Below, piece by piece: positions 1 through 7,699 of a stretch of 16,682 bases of DNA. Source of the stretch: Anaerolineales bacterium UBA6663 (lineage in GTDB: Bacteria; Chloroflexota; Anaerolineae; Anaerolineales; UBA6663); contig DKKP01000069.1 in assembly GCA_002455335.1 (NCBI GenBank), positions 14,926 through 31,607 on the forward strand. The letters run 5' to 3'. Position numbers and translations under genes: made by a program. The notes under the pieces were generated by a model. That model did no database searches. It was not told where the DNA came from and was given only the letters and a program-made list of their open reading frames with translations. How positions within the stretch are numbered: the first letter of the stretch is position 1; every line of letters begins with the position of its first letter.

Positions 1-540
1 GACGGCGATGTCCTGGCGACCACGAGCGCCGCGCCGTTCCGGGTCGACTTCGACACGGATACCTACCCGCATGGCTGGCACGAGCTCACAGCGACGGGCA
101 TGCTAAGCGACGGCCGGGTGCTTGTGTCGAACACCCGGCGTTTCGAGTTCGTGGCAGCCGAGGTCGGCTGGCAGGCGGCGGGCCAGATGGGTGGGACGCT
201 GATATTGGGCGTCGGAGCCGTGATCGCCGTGGTGTTCGCGATCCAGGTGTTGGTGTTCGGGCGCTCGGGGTCGCGCCGCGGCTACGGCCTGTTGGGCGGC
301 GCGGTCTGCCCGCGGTGTGGGCGCGCCTTTGGCATCCATCTGTGGAGCCTGAACGCGATTGGCGGGCGCTTCGATCGGTGCGATCACTGTGGGGGTTGGT
401 CGTTTGTGCGCCGCGCCACGCCTGAAGCGTTGGCGGCGGCCGAGAACGCCGATGCGCCGACTGCCGGAGTCGCCGCGCCCGATCCGGCCGGTCAACGCGA
501 GCGCCAGCTCGAGGAGACGCGGTACGTGGATGAGGCGTAG
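1..540 (+). CDS. membrane protein with extracytoplasmic Ig-like part and C-terminal zinc ribbon (3' part)
   Basis: The 5' end lies outside the window; 179 codons are visible before the TAG. The first ~50 visible residues (pattern APFRVDFDTDTYPHGWHEL, then a strand-rich stretch ending RRFEFV) read like the last strands of an Ig-like beta-sandwich domain. A hydrophobic transmembrane segment follows at visible residues 63-87. A four-cysteine zinc ribbon comes next, CPRCG (C103, C106) and CDHCGGW (C127, C130), and then an Ala/Pro-rich charged tail. The likely topology is an outside beta domain with the zinc ribbon inside. It could be a sensor or an envelope assembly factor; no specific family is recognised. 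It ends 304 bases before the amylase gene, which has its own promoter and RBS, so the two are probably separate transcripts. Confidence 0.75.
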   Translation, partial: DGDVLATTSAAPFRVDFDTDTYPHGWHELTATGMLSDGRVLVSNTRRFEFVAAEVGWQAAGQMGGTLILGVGAVIAVVFAIQVLVFGRSGSRRGYGLLGGAVCPRCGRAFGIHLWSLNAIGGRFDRCDHCGGWSFVRRATPEALAAAENADAPTAGVAAPDPAGQRERQLEETRYVDEA

Positions 541-844
541 ATTCAAACCTTTGACCTGACAGGTCCACCGCGATTCGCTTGTTTTCACGGGCTTCGCGAA
601 ATCACTGGAACAAAATCGCGTTCGTTTTCTAACCTTCGCGAGCCTATCGCCCCGGCGCTCCTCGGCCGATTATCTGACACCCGGTGTTCACGACGCGCCA
701 GCTGGTAATCGTTTTCCGCTCTCCCCCCTACTAAATGCGGAGCCCAAACGGGTGACGGGGCCTTGACAAAGCCTCGACACGGTTCGAAGATAGCGGGCGA
801 ACCCTCCTGGTTTCACAATCGCACATCATCTGAGGAGACGCACC
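541..844. other. intergenic region upstream of the amylase gene
   Basis: No convincing gene is seen. The stretch is less GC-rich than its flanks and holds an 8-bp TTCGCGAA palindrome near 593-600, the candidate promoter at 763-791 and the ribosome-binding site GAGGAG at 832-837. No clear rho-independent terminator for the preceding gene was found. Confidence 0.5.
763..791 (+). promoter_or_regulatory. candidate sigma70-type promoter of the amylase gene
   Basis: A perfect -35 box TTGACA (763-768) is followed after 17 bases by GAAGAT (786-791), a weak -10 match (3 of 6). It would give a leader of about 45 bases ending in the GAGGAG ribosome-binding site. The strong -35 and correct spacing support it; the weak -10 limits confidence. 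Confidence 0.4.
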
Positions 845-3800
845 ATGACCGTGGGTCAACAGCTGCATCGCACTGTCAGCGCTCTGGCCTTGCTCAGCCT
901 GCTCGCCGCGCCGTTCGCGTCCGCTCCGACGCCGGTCCGCGCAGCGCCACCCGCCGTGGCCTCGACAGTGGCCCTGGTCGGTAGCCTGCAGAGCGAAGTC
1001 GGCTGCGCGGGCGATTGGGACCCGGCCTGCGCGGCGAGTTATCTCACCTACGATGCCGCCGACGATGTCTGGCAGGCGACCTTCACGCTGCCGGCCGGCG
1101 CCTGGGAATACAAGGTCGCGCTCAACAACGGCTGGGACGAGAACTATGGCGCCAACGCGGCCCCGAGCGGCGCCAACATCGCCCTCAACCTCGCGGCCGA
1201 GACCGTCGTCAAGTTCTACTACGACGACAAGACCCACTGGATCACCAGCAACGTCAATCACATGATCGCCGTCGCACCCGGTAGCTTCCAGAGCGAGCTT
1301 GGCTGCCCCGGTGACTGGCAGCCCGATTGTCTGCGCTCCTGGCTGCAGGACATCGACGACGACGGGGTCTACACCTTCGCCACAACCGCGATCCCGGCCG
1401 GCGCCTACGAGGGCAAGGTCGCGCTCAACGAGTCGTGGGATGTCAACTACGGCGCGGGCGGCGTCCAGGGCGGCGACAACATCCTCTTCACCGTGCCCGC
1501 CAGCGGCGCAACCGTCACCTTCGCCTTTGACTCGGCGACCAACACGCCGACGATTGAGGTCGTGCCGCTTGTGCCAACCGACGACGTCCAGTGGGACGGC
1601 CTGCGGCACGACTCACGCGATCCGCTCTATCGCACACCCGGCGGCGCCGTGCCGACCGGCACGCCCGTGACCGTGCGCTTCCGCACTTTCCACGGTGATG
1701 TCACCGGCGTTCAGCTGCGTGTCTACGACGTCGACACGGCCGCGCAGACCCTCCTGCCCATGACCCCGGCGGCGACCGATGTAGGCTGCTATCAGGCCGG
1801 GCTTGAGGATCGCACGTGCGACTTCTGGGCCGTGACCCTGCCCAACGACTCGCCCGCCAACGTCTGGTACCGCTTCGTCGTGGCCGACGGCACCGACGTC
1901 GACTACTACGGTGACAACACGACGGCGCTCGACGGCGGCCTCGGCGCGCCGTCGGACGACCCGATCGACAACAGCTACGCCCTGATGGTCCACGATCCGG
2001 CCTTCACAAGCCCGTCCTGGGCCCAGGACGCCGTGATCTACCAGATCTTCCCGGATCGCTTCCGCAATGGGGACCCGCGCAACGATCCGGACACCGGCGA
2101 CCCGCGCTACGACGACCCGATGATCGCGCTGGATTGGGGCACGTTGCCCGAGGGCTACTGCCGCAACTACGCCGATCGCGACGAGAATTGCCCGTGGCGC
2201 TTCGACGACACACCCCCGGACACCAGCCCGACGGTCGAGAGCCCGCGCGGCCGCGACTACTACGGCGGCGACCTGCGCGGTGTGTTGCAGCGCCTGCCCT
2301 ATCTGCGCAGCATGGGCGTGACCGTGATCTACTTCAACCCGATCTTCACGGCCCGCTCGAATCATCGCTACGACACCGCCGACTACTACGAGATCGACCC
2401 GGCGCTCGGCACGCTGAATGACTGGAAGGCGCTCGAGCGCGCCGCCCGGTTGCTCGGCATGCGCATCGTGGTCGATGGCGTGTTCAATCACCTCTCGTCC
2501 GACAGTGCGTTCTTCGATCGCTATCAGGCCTACGACATCGTCGGTGCCTGCGAGTCGGCCGGCTCCGAGTTCCGGCCGTGGTTCACGTTCCGGCCGCCGT
2601 CGGCCAGCGAACCCGCGCCCTGCGTGCCGTCGACGCCCGGCGGGGCCGACACCTACTACTCCGGCTGGTTCGGCTTCGACAGCATCCCGGTGATTAACAA
2701 GAGCCTGCCCGAGGTGGTCGACTACTTCGTCACAGGCGACGACAGCGTCTCGAAGTACTGGCTGGAGCAGGGGGCCGACGGCTGGCGCCTCGACGTGATG
2801 GGCGACGCCTCGTTCCCGGCCGGATACTGGGAGGAGTTCCGCTCGGTCGTCAAAGCGGAGAGCGCCGACGCGGTCATCATCGGCGAGCTGTGGCAGAAAG
2901 ACAGCACGCTGCTGCGCTTCCTGCGCGGCGATCGTGCCGATACCACCATGAACTACCGGTTGCGCGACGCGGTGCTGGGGCTGCTCACGCCCAACGCCAG
3001 CTTCGACGGCAAGGGCTTTGGCGACAGCGGCCGGCAGATCACGCCGACCGAGTTCGCCAACCGCATCCTGGCGATCCGTGAGGATTACCCCGACGCGGCG
3101 TACTACAGCCTGATGAACCTGCTCGACAGCCATGACACCGAGCGGCTGTTGTGGACCCTGACGGCCGGGGCCGAGACCCAGGCCGAGCGCGAGTTCAACG
3201 CCGCCAACCTGGCCGCGGGCAAGCAGCGTGTCAAGCTGGCCTCGCTGATCCAGTTCACCCTGCCCGGCGCGCCGACCGTGTACTACGGCGACGAGGTCGG
3301 TGTAACCGGCGACGACGACCCTGACGATCGTCGCACCTATCCGTGGGCCGATAAGGGCGGCAAGCCCGACACGCAGCTCTTCGCCCACTATGCCTCGCTT
3401 GGCTGGCTCCGCGAGTTCTTCCCGGCGCTGGCCACCGGTGACCTGCGCATGCTGCTGGTCGACGATGCCAACAACACGCTGGCCTACGGCCGGCAGCTCA
3501 ACAACCAGGGCGCCGTGATCGTGCTCAACCGCGGCGACGTCGAGCAGACCATCACGGTGCCGGTCGCCGGGTTCCTGCCTGAGCGCACCCGGCTGACCCA
3601 GGTGTACAGCCTGAGCGGCGGATTGCTGCGCCAGTATCGCGTCAGCAGCGGCGCCCTGTCGGTGACCGTGCCGGCGCTTGGCGGCATGATCCTCGTGACG
3701 AACGGCGCTGACCTGACGCCCACCGCTGCCCCGACCGGGCTGACGGCGACGGCCAGCACAAGCCAGGTGAACCTCGCCTGGAACGCCGTGCCGCGCGCGG

Positions 3801-5050
3801 GCGGCTATAACGTCTACCGCAGCCCGCTGACGGGCGGCGGCTTCGTCAAACTCAACGGTGCGCCGCTGACCGGCCTGACCTATACCGACACCGGTCTGCG
3901 CAACGGGCGCGATTACTACTACGTCGTCCGCGCGCTTGATAGCGTGGGCAATGAGAGCGCGGCCTCGCCCGAGGCCAGTGCCATGCCGACCTACACCATC
4001 GGCTGGGCTAACCTCCAGTGGCCTCCGTCGGTCGATCACACAGTCAGCGTGGTCAACCGCACGCCGGACTTCTATGGGCAGGTCTGGATCGATGGCGTGA
4101 CGAATCAGCCCGGCGTCGCCGACACGCTGATCGCCGAGGTCGGCTACGGCCCGGTCGGCAGCGATCCGGCGGGAGCCGGCTGGCTCTGGTCGCCGGCTGT
4201 GTTCAACATCGACAACGGGAACAACGACGAGTTCAAGGGCAGTTTCCTGCCCGACATCGTGGGCAGCTACGACGTCGTATACCGCTACTCGACCTCGGCC
4301 GGGCGCAGCTGGCTATACGCCGACTTGGGCGGTCCGGTGGCCGCAGGCGCGCTGCCGGCTCAGCCCGGGCGTTTGAACGTGCTCGCAGACGCGGATACCG
4401 TGCCACCGGCGGCGCCGACCGGGTTGCGAGTCGACTCGGCCTCACCGGCCGGGATCGTGCTCGCCTGGGATGCGGTGGTCGGCGACGCAAGCCTGTATGG
4501 CTACGAGGTGCGCCGCAGTTCGGCCGGCGGCGCTTCCGAGACCGTCGCGCTCGTCACGGCGGCGGCGTTCACCGACCTCGACGTCCAACAGGGCGTGGCG
4601 TACACCTACACCGTGCGCGCCGTGGACCTCGCGTACAACCGATCGGGTGAGTCCGCCCCGGTCACTGCCACGGCCGAACTCCGCACCGTGACGGTCGTCT
4701 TCACGGTGACTGTGCCCGACACCACGGATGCCTCTGGGCGCGTCGTCAACATCGCCGGGACGCTCAATCGGCTCGACGGCGGTCTGCCTGAGTGGAACCC
4801 GAGTGGGGCGGCGCTGACCCGCATCGACGCCACCACCTGGCAGATGACGCTGACGGGCAAGGAGTCGACTCAGATCGAGTACAAGTACGCGCTCGGCAGC
4901 TGGGACTACGTTGAAAAGGACGCGGCCTGCGGCGAGATCGGCAACCGGCAGCTGACCCTCAGCTACGGCGCTTCAGGCACGCAGAACGTCAACGACGTGG
5001 TGGGCAACTGGCGTAACAGCGCGAACTTCGGAGGCGTCTGCGGGAACTAA
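845..5050 (+). CDS. secreted multidomain GH13 alpha-amylase / amylopullulanase-type enzyme
   Basis: Extracellular hydrolase of starch-like alpha-glucans, 1401 aa. The start ATG has GAGGAG 7 bases upstream. A signal peptide covers residues 1-33 (hydrophobic core VSALALLSLLAAPFA, possible cleavage after VRA). Two tandem X25-type pullulanase modules lie at about 41-140 and 141-240, each with a GDW...C pattern. An N-terminal starch-enzyme beta domain spans about 246-385. The GH13 barrel spans about 390-870. Its signatures are region I DGVFNH (D544, H549), region II GWRLD (nucleophile D650), region III GELW (acid/base E681) and region IV SHDTE (D764). A C-terminal barrel cap (to ~950), FnIII (~958-1048), a beta domain starting GWANLQWPP as in amylopullulanases, a second FnIII (~1186-1278) and a CBM20-like starch-binding domain (~1280-1400) follow. 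Whether it cuts alpha-1,4, alpha-1,6 or both cannot be read from sequence. It appears intact and monocistronic. Confidence 0.93.
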   Translation: MTVGQQLHRTVSALALLSLLAAPFASAPTPVRAAPPAVASTVALVGSLQSEVGCAGDWDPACAASYLTYDAADDVWQATFTLPAGAWEYKVALNNGWDENYGANAAPSGANIALNLAAETVVKFYYDDKTHWITSNVNHMIAVAPGSFQSELGCPGDWQPDCLRSWLQDIDDDGVYTFATTAIPAGAYEGKVALNESWDVNYGAGGVQGGDNILFTVPASGATVTFAFDSATNTPTIEVVPLVPTDDVQWDGLRHDSRDPLYRTPGGAVPTGTPVTVRFRTFHGDVTGVQLRVYDVDTAAQTLLPMTPAATDVGCYQAGLEDRTCDFWAVTLPNDSPANVWYRFVVADGTDVDYYGDNTTALDGGLGAPSDDPIDNSYALMVHDPAFTSPSWAQDAVIYQIFPDRFRNGDPRNDPDTGDPRYDDPMIALDWGTLPEGYCRNYADRDENCPWRFDDTPPDTSPTVESPRGRDYYGGDLRGVLQRLPYLRSMGVTVIYFNPIFTARSNHRYDTADYYEIDPALGTLNDWKALERAARLLGMRIVVDGVFNHLSSDSAFFDRYQAYDIVGACESAGSEFRPWFTFRPPSASEPAPCVPSTPGGADTYYSGWFGFDSIPVINKSLPEVVDYFVTGDDSVSKYWLEQGADGWRLDVMGDASFPAGYWEEFRSVVKAESADAVIIGELWQKDSTLLRFLRGDRADTTMNYRLRDAVLGLLTPNASFDGKGFGDSGRQITPTEFANRILAIREDYPDAAYYSLMNLLDSHDTERLLWTLTAGAETQAEREFNAANLAAGKQRVKLASLIQFTLPGAPTVYYGDEVGVTGDDDPDDRRTYPWADKGGKPDTQLFAHYASLGWLREFFPALATGDLRMLLVDDANNTLAYGRQLNNQGAVIVLNRGDVEQTITVPVAGFLPERTRLTQVYSLSGGLLRQYRVSSGALSVTVPALGGMILVTNGADLTPTAAPTGLTATASTSQVNLAWNAVPRAGGYNVYRSPLTGGGFVKLNGAPLTGLTYTDTGLRNGRDYYYVVRALDSVGNESAASPEASAMPTYTIGWANLQWPPSVDHTVSVVNRTPDFYGQVWIDGVTNQPGVADTLIAEVGYGPVGSDPAGAGWLWSPAVFNIDNGNNDEFKGSFLPDIVGSYDVVYRYSTSAGRSWLYADLGGPVAAGALPAQPGRLNVLADADTVPPAAPTGLRVDSASPAGIVLAWDAVVGDASLYGYEVRRSSAGGASETVALVTAAAFTDLDVQQGVAYTYTVRAVDLAYNRSGESAPVTATAELRTVTVVFTVTVPDTTDASGRVVNIAGTLNRLDGGLPEWNPSGAALTRIDATTWQMTLTGKESTQIEYKYALGSWDYVEKDAACGEIGNRQLTLSYGASGTQNVNDVVGNWRNSANFGGVCGN

Positions 5051-5066
5051 CGCGGAGCGTCGTGTT

Positions 5067-5122
5067 TGGAGCGTGGAGCGTGGAGCGATAAGCGATTCTC
5101 TCGCTCCACGCTCTACGCTCCA
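5067..5122. terminator. long hairpin after the amylase gene, built from GGAGCGT heptamers
   Basis: Arms 5067-5088 and 5101-5122 pair over 22 bp with a single G-T wobble, leaving a 12-base loop. The left arm is a tandem of GGAGCGT-like heptamers. It begins 16 bases after the amylase stop and ends about 35 bases before tRNA-Glu. There is no T-run, so it may be a non-canonical or bidirectional transcription stop, or a dispersed intergenic repeat. Confidence 0.55.
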
Positions 5123-5136
5123 CGCACCTGCTGTGT

Positions 5137-5142
5137 TACAAT
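5137..5142 (+). promoter_or_regulatory. -10 box of the tRNA-Glu promoter
   Basis: TACAAT matches the -10 consensus at 5 of 6 positions. It sits 15 bases before the mature tRNA 5' end, the usual spacing for a tRNA gene. The matching -35 region would fall in the right arm of the hairpin at 5101-5122 and is weak. Confidence 0.5.
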
Positions 5143-5157
5143 TCGCCGCGTTCTGTC

Positions 5158-5230
5158 GCCCCCATCGTCTAGTGGACCAGGACACGGCCCTTTCAAGGCC
5201 TAAACTGGGGTTCGAATCCCCATGGGGGCA
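5158..5230 (+). tRNA. tRNA-Glu (anticodon UUC)
   Basis: A 73-base cloverleaf. The acceptor arms GCCCCCA (5158-5164) and TGGGGGC (5223-5229) pair over 7 bp, with discriminator A5230. The anticodon loop CTTTCAA (5190-5196) carries TTC at 5192-5194, closed by GGCC/GGCC pairs. The T stem TGGGG/CCCCA encloses TTCGAAT. CCA is not encoded. The gene is complete although a mobile element abuts its 3' end, as expected when insertion restores the tRNA 3' half. Confidence 0.96.
5193..5230. other. candidate left attachment site (attL) of the integrated element
   Basis: The 3' half of tRNA-Glu, from the anticodon to the discriminator base, is shared with the end of the serine recombinase reading frame. 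Chromosomal genes lie on one side and element genes on the other. The tRNA-derived tail of the recombinase (PPWGFEPQFRP) is what results when an integrase frame runs into a tRNA gene used as an insertion site. No second copy of the tRNA 3' end was found in the window, so attR must be to the right of 16682 and the exact crossover cannot be fixed. Confidence 0.6.
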
Positions 5231-6740
5231 CTGCTCTATAGGCGTAGAATTGGCTGGAGAGGGGCATCGTGTAGTGCACGGTGCCCCCTTTTTTATCGGC
5301 CACGATCGTCACGATGAACGCCTGAAGCACTGGCTTCACCAGCTCAGGCTTCCCCGTGGCGAGTTGCTCGCGGATCTGTTTGCTGAGCTCCATTAGCTGT
5401 TTGTCGGTCAGATTTGGATCCGCGTTTTCTGCATGATTTAGCCTGAATAGCCGCCCCTGCAGCTCCGAGAGCTCCTCCTCGCGCTCGGCCAGGCGCTTGC
5501 TCACGCTGGGCCCCTGGCCGGCCTCGACCAGGTCGAGGAGATTGCGGATGCCTCGTTGCAGGCTCTGGATCTTGGCTCGAGCCTCCGCGATCTGAGCCTT
5601 GCGCTCATCCACCCGGACGTATTTCTGGCTCTGCCAGAGACTGTAGAGGTGCTTGACGTTGTCCAATGTAAGTATGAGGTTGCTGAGCAACTCGATCACC
5701 AGGCTGTCAGCCTTCTTGGCTGGGATGCGTTTCCGGCACGTCCGAGATTTGCACACGTAATACAGGTGTTTGTTGCTATTCTCGCCCTTCATCACGCTGC
5801 CGCACTTGGCGCAGATGAGCAGACCTGAGAGCAGGTATTCGCTCCGCAGGCGACGCGGAGCCCGCTCTGGGTGAGCCTTGAAATCGCGCTTGCCCATGAT
5901 GGCCTGCACGGCGTGCCACTGATCGTCGGTGCAGAGCGGCGGCACGAAGGCCTCCAGGCGTTCGCCGCTGAAGACGAACGTCCCCCGGTAGATCTCGTTG
6001 CGAAAGAATGTCGTGTAGCAGTGCTTGGTGGAGAAGAGCCTGGTGGCTGTGTGGATTGCGGGTAGGCTGTAGCCGTCGCAGCGCATCTGCCAGGCCAGCT
6101 GACCTTGCTCCCAATAAGCCGGATCCGGCACCCAGCGGCTGACAATGCGCGGCTCATTGTTCCGCTTGCGTCCGATCGTCACGGGCTCGCGCTTGTAACA
6201 GCGGGGTGGGGTGCCTGGCGCGAAGCCCTCGTAGGATCCATCCTCGCGTCGCATGGTCACGAGCTGGCGAAGACCTCGCTTGGCATCCACGCTGATGTCG
6301 TGGAGATCCCGTTGAGCCTTCCACGCCAGCAGGGCCTCGAAGACCGGAGCGATCTCATCATCCGCCGGGATGTTGTCGGCGATGAAGTGCAGCACGAAGC
6401 CCTGGCGGCGCAGATCCGCCATATAGAACTGACTGTCGTTGATGTTGCGCCCGAACCGATTGAGCTTCCATAGCAGCACGCCGGCGACGCCGTCTGGCGT
6501 CTTCGGGCCGTGGCTGCGCAGGTAGGCCATCATGGCCTCGAAGCCATCTCGGTTGACCGTTGATGATCCCGGCCTGGCGCGGTCCTCGAAGGTCAGCGCG
6601 ATCGTGAGGTTGTGCTGACCAGCGAACTGCTGATAGACGCTGTTTTGCTGATCGACGGATCGATCCTGCTCCTCCCCGCCGCTGTCGCGGCCGTAAGTCA
6701 CGATGCGAGCGCCGGCGGGGAAGGGGCAGGGTGAGCTCAT
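5193..6740 (-). CDS. large serine recombinase (site-specific integrase)
   Basis: Likely catalyses integration and excision of the element through a Ser-DNA intermediate; 515 aa. The N-terminal resolvase domain (~10-155) has the active-site signature YGRDSGGEEQDRSVDQQ: Y16, R18, catalytic S20, Q25, S28 and Q31, plus the WKLNRFGRN arginines R95 and R98. The Recombinase domain covers about 160-290. The recombinase zinc ribbon has C310, C313, C330 and C335. A coiled coil spans about 375-435. The start ATG overlaps the stop of the upstream Excalibur gene (ATGA), so translation is probably coupled. The last ~20 residues are encoded by the antisense of tRNA-Glu, and the TGA stop lies at 5193-5195 in the anticodon loop. 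In the circular form the C-terminus would therefore differ. Large serine integrases more often use protein-coding targets, so the tRNA site is unusual. Confidence 0.93.
   Translation of the reverse strand: MSSPCPFPAGARIVTYGRDSGGEEQDRSVDQQNSVYQQFAGQHNLTIALTFEDRARPGSSTVNRDGFEAMMAYLRSHGPKTPDGVAGVLLWKLNRFGRNINDSQFYMADLRRQGFVLHFIADNIPADDEIAPVFEALLAWKAQRDLHDISVDAKRGLRQLVTMRREDGSYEGFAPGTPPRCYKREPVTIGRKRNNEPRIVSRWVPDPAYWEQGQLAWQMRCDGYSLPAIHTATRLFSTKHCYTTFFRNEIYRGTFVFSGERLEAFVPPLCTDDQWHAVQAIMGKRDFKAHPERAPRRLRSEYLLSGLLICAKCGSVMKGENSNKHLYYVCKSRTCRKRIPAKKADSLVIELLSNLILTLDNVKHLYSLWQSQKYVRVDERKAQIAEARAKIQSLQRGIRNLLDLVEAGQGPSVSKRLAEREEELSELQGRLFRLNHAENADPNLTDKQLMELSKQIREQLATGKPELVKPVLQAFIVTIVADKKGGTVHYTMPLSSQFYAYRAVPPWGFEPQFRP
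5261..5294 (+). terminator. rho-independent terminator downstream of tRNA-Glu
   Basis: Arms 5261-5271 (GGGGCATCGTG) and 5277-5287 (CACGGTGCCCC) pair over 11 bp with one G-T wobble around a 5-base loop. One base later a run of six T (5289-5294) follows. It lies 30 bases after the tRNA on the plus strand, so it probably ends the tRNA transcript. It is embedded in the 3' coding region of the minus-strand recombinase. Confidence 0.7.
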
Positions 6741-7336
6741 GGTTTGGATTCGCAGGCTAGGCCGTCATTGTCATTGCCGTCCAGGTTCCGATATCCGGCT
6801 TCGTATGCAATCTGAGCCTCTGCCTGAGTTGAGAAATCGTCGCAGGTCACTTTGCCATCACCGTTGTGGTCGAAGTTGGGCGGGCCCGCTTGAGCCACAG
6901 TTGGAATTGCAGTGGGCTGTGGAGCGATCGTGGGCGGCGCGATCGTCGGAGGAACTGCAGTTGGTGGGATCGGCGTGGGAGGGACGGCCGTGACGGTTGG
7001 CGGATCGGTCGGGATCTCGGTGGGCGCCGCGGTGGCGCTGGGCACGGTCGTCTCTGTGGGCTCGGCGGTGTCGCTCGCCGGCGGCGCAACCGTATCGGTC
7101 GGGAACACCGTCAGGCTGTTGAGGTCGAGCGTGGCCATTCGAACCGCATCGGTTGGCCCGCTCACGGCCTGGAGTGTCTCGGGACCAGGCGTATAGGTTC
7201 CGTTGATCATCTGGTCAGTGGCCGACAGAGCAACCATTCCACCGAAGCACGTGCAACACGACATCGCAAGGCTGGCCACGCTCACGAGGGCCTTTTGGCC
7301 CAGTGGGAGCTTTCCAAAGCTGCGAAGGATATTCAT
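6737..7336 (-). CDS. exported Pro/Thr-rich protein with Excalibur calcium-binding domain
   Basis: 199 aa. GGAGG lies 6 bases before the ATG. The N-terminus has a positively charged start and a hydrophobic segment (~14-38, containing SCCTC), which is a signal anchor or an atypical lipoprotein signal. Residues ~80-150 are a low-complexity Pro/Thr/Ala linker typical of surface-exposed stalks. The C-terminus has an EF-hand-like loop DHNGDGKVTCDDF (156-168) and ends with the Excalibur signature DGNDNDGLACE (186-196). Excalibur domains are extracellular calcium-binding modules found on surface and nuclease proteins. No nuclease domain is present here. It sits between the repressor cluster and the recombinase and overlaps the latter by 4 bases, so it is likely expressed in the integrated state. 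A role in altering the host surface is a guess. Confidence 0.88.
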   Translation of the reverse strand: MNILRSFGKLPLGQKALVSVASLAMSCCTCFGGMVALSATDQMINGTYTPGPETLQAVSGPTDAVRMATLDLNSLTVFPTDTVAPPASDTAEPTETTVPSATAAPTEIPTDPPTVTAVPPTPIPPTAVPPTIAPPTIAPQPTAIPTVAQAGPPNFDHNGDGKVTCDDFSTQAEAQIAYEAGYRNLDGNDNDGLACESKP

Positions 7337-7368
7337 TTGTAGCCTCCAGCGAATTTGGGAACGCTAAT

Positions 7369-7545
7369 CTACCAACGGCCTCGGCGCTTCGATACCTTCT
7401 TGGCGCCTCGAAACAGCCCTTGAAGGGCTGCCACAAACATGTCGAGTGGCATGAAGATCAGATAGGTCAAGCAGCCGCTGCATCCCTTGTTGAAGAACAG
7501 CTGCTTACGCTCGGTATTGGTGAATGCTCCGCTGCGCCTGGGCAT
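7369..7545 (-). CDS. small membrane-associated protein, 58 aa
   Basis: Not a recognised family. The start was set at 7545 because GGAGG lies 5 bases upstream; longer in-frame starts have no such site. It has a basic N-terminus (MPRRSGAFTNTERKQ) and then a hydrophobic stretch with CSGC, followed by LTYLIFMPLDMFVAALQGLF (about residues 25-47) that could cross or lie on the membrane. The tail is very basic (RGAKKVSKRRGRW). It starts 1 base after the stop of the upstream 50-aa gene and ends 32 bases before the Excalibur gene, so it belongs to the repressor-to-recombinase operon. Confidence 0.6.
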   Translation of the reverse strand: MPRRSGAFTNTERKQLFFNKGCSGCLTYLIFMPLDMFVAALQGLFRGAKKVSKRRGRW

Positions 7546-7546
7546 T

Positions 7547-7699
7547 TCAACCTCCGATGATGATCCAGTCCGAGTAGCGTGGTTTGATGGTGAACCAGGT
7601 GCGATCACCTCTCACGTATTCTCTGACGATCCTGATTTGCTTTGGCGTGCACCTCTTCAGCATGAAAACCAATCGCGTGATCCGAGCATATCTATCCAC
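7547..7699 (-). CDS. small basic hypothetical protein, 50 aa (GTG start)
   Basis: A short frame with GTG start at 7699-7697, overlapping the end of the XRE repressor gene by 8 bases, with a purine-rich AAGGGGGAT upstream. It runs MDRYARITRLVFMLKRCTPK and on to a C-terminal YSDWIIIGG. The protein is basic (many Arg/Lys) with an aromatic C-terminus and no recognised domain. Its TGA (7549-7547) falls between the RBS and the ATG of the next gene, which suggests translational coupling. Tight packing is the main support; the protein itself has no identifiable homologue by eye. Confidence 0.5.
   Translation of the reverse strand: MDRYARITRLVFMLKRCTPKQIRIVREYVRGDRTWFTIKPRYSDWIIIGG

Noticed and set aside
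731..1609. Antisense open frame covering the amylase promoter and signal peptide
   Set aside because: Same GC-driven artefact; no domain, and it would cross the promoter region.
1613..4039. Long open frame (808 codons) antisense to the amylase gene
   Set aside because: It is the complement of a clear GH13 coding region in high-GC DNA; the translation is low-complexity Val/Arg/Ala with no domain.
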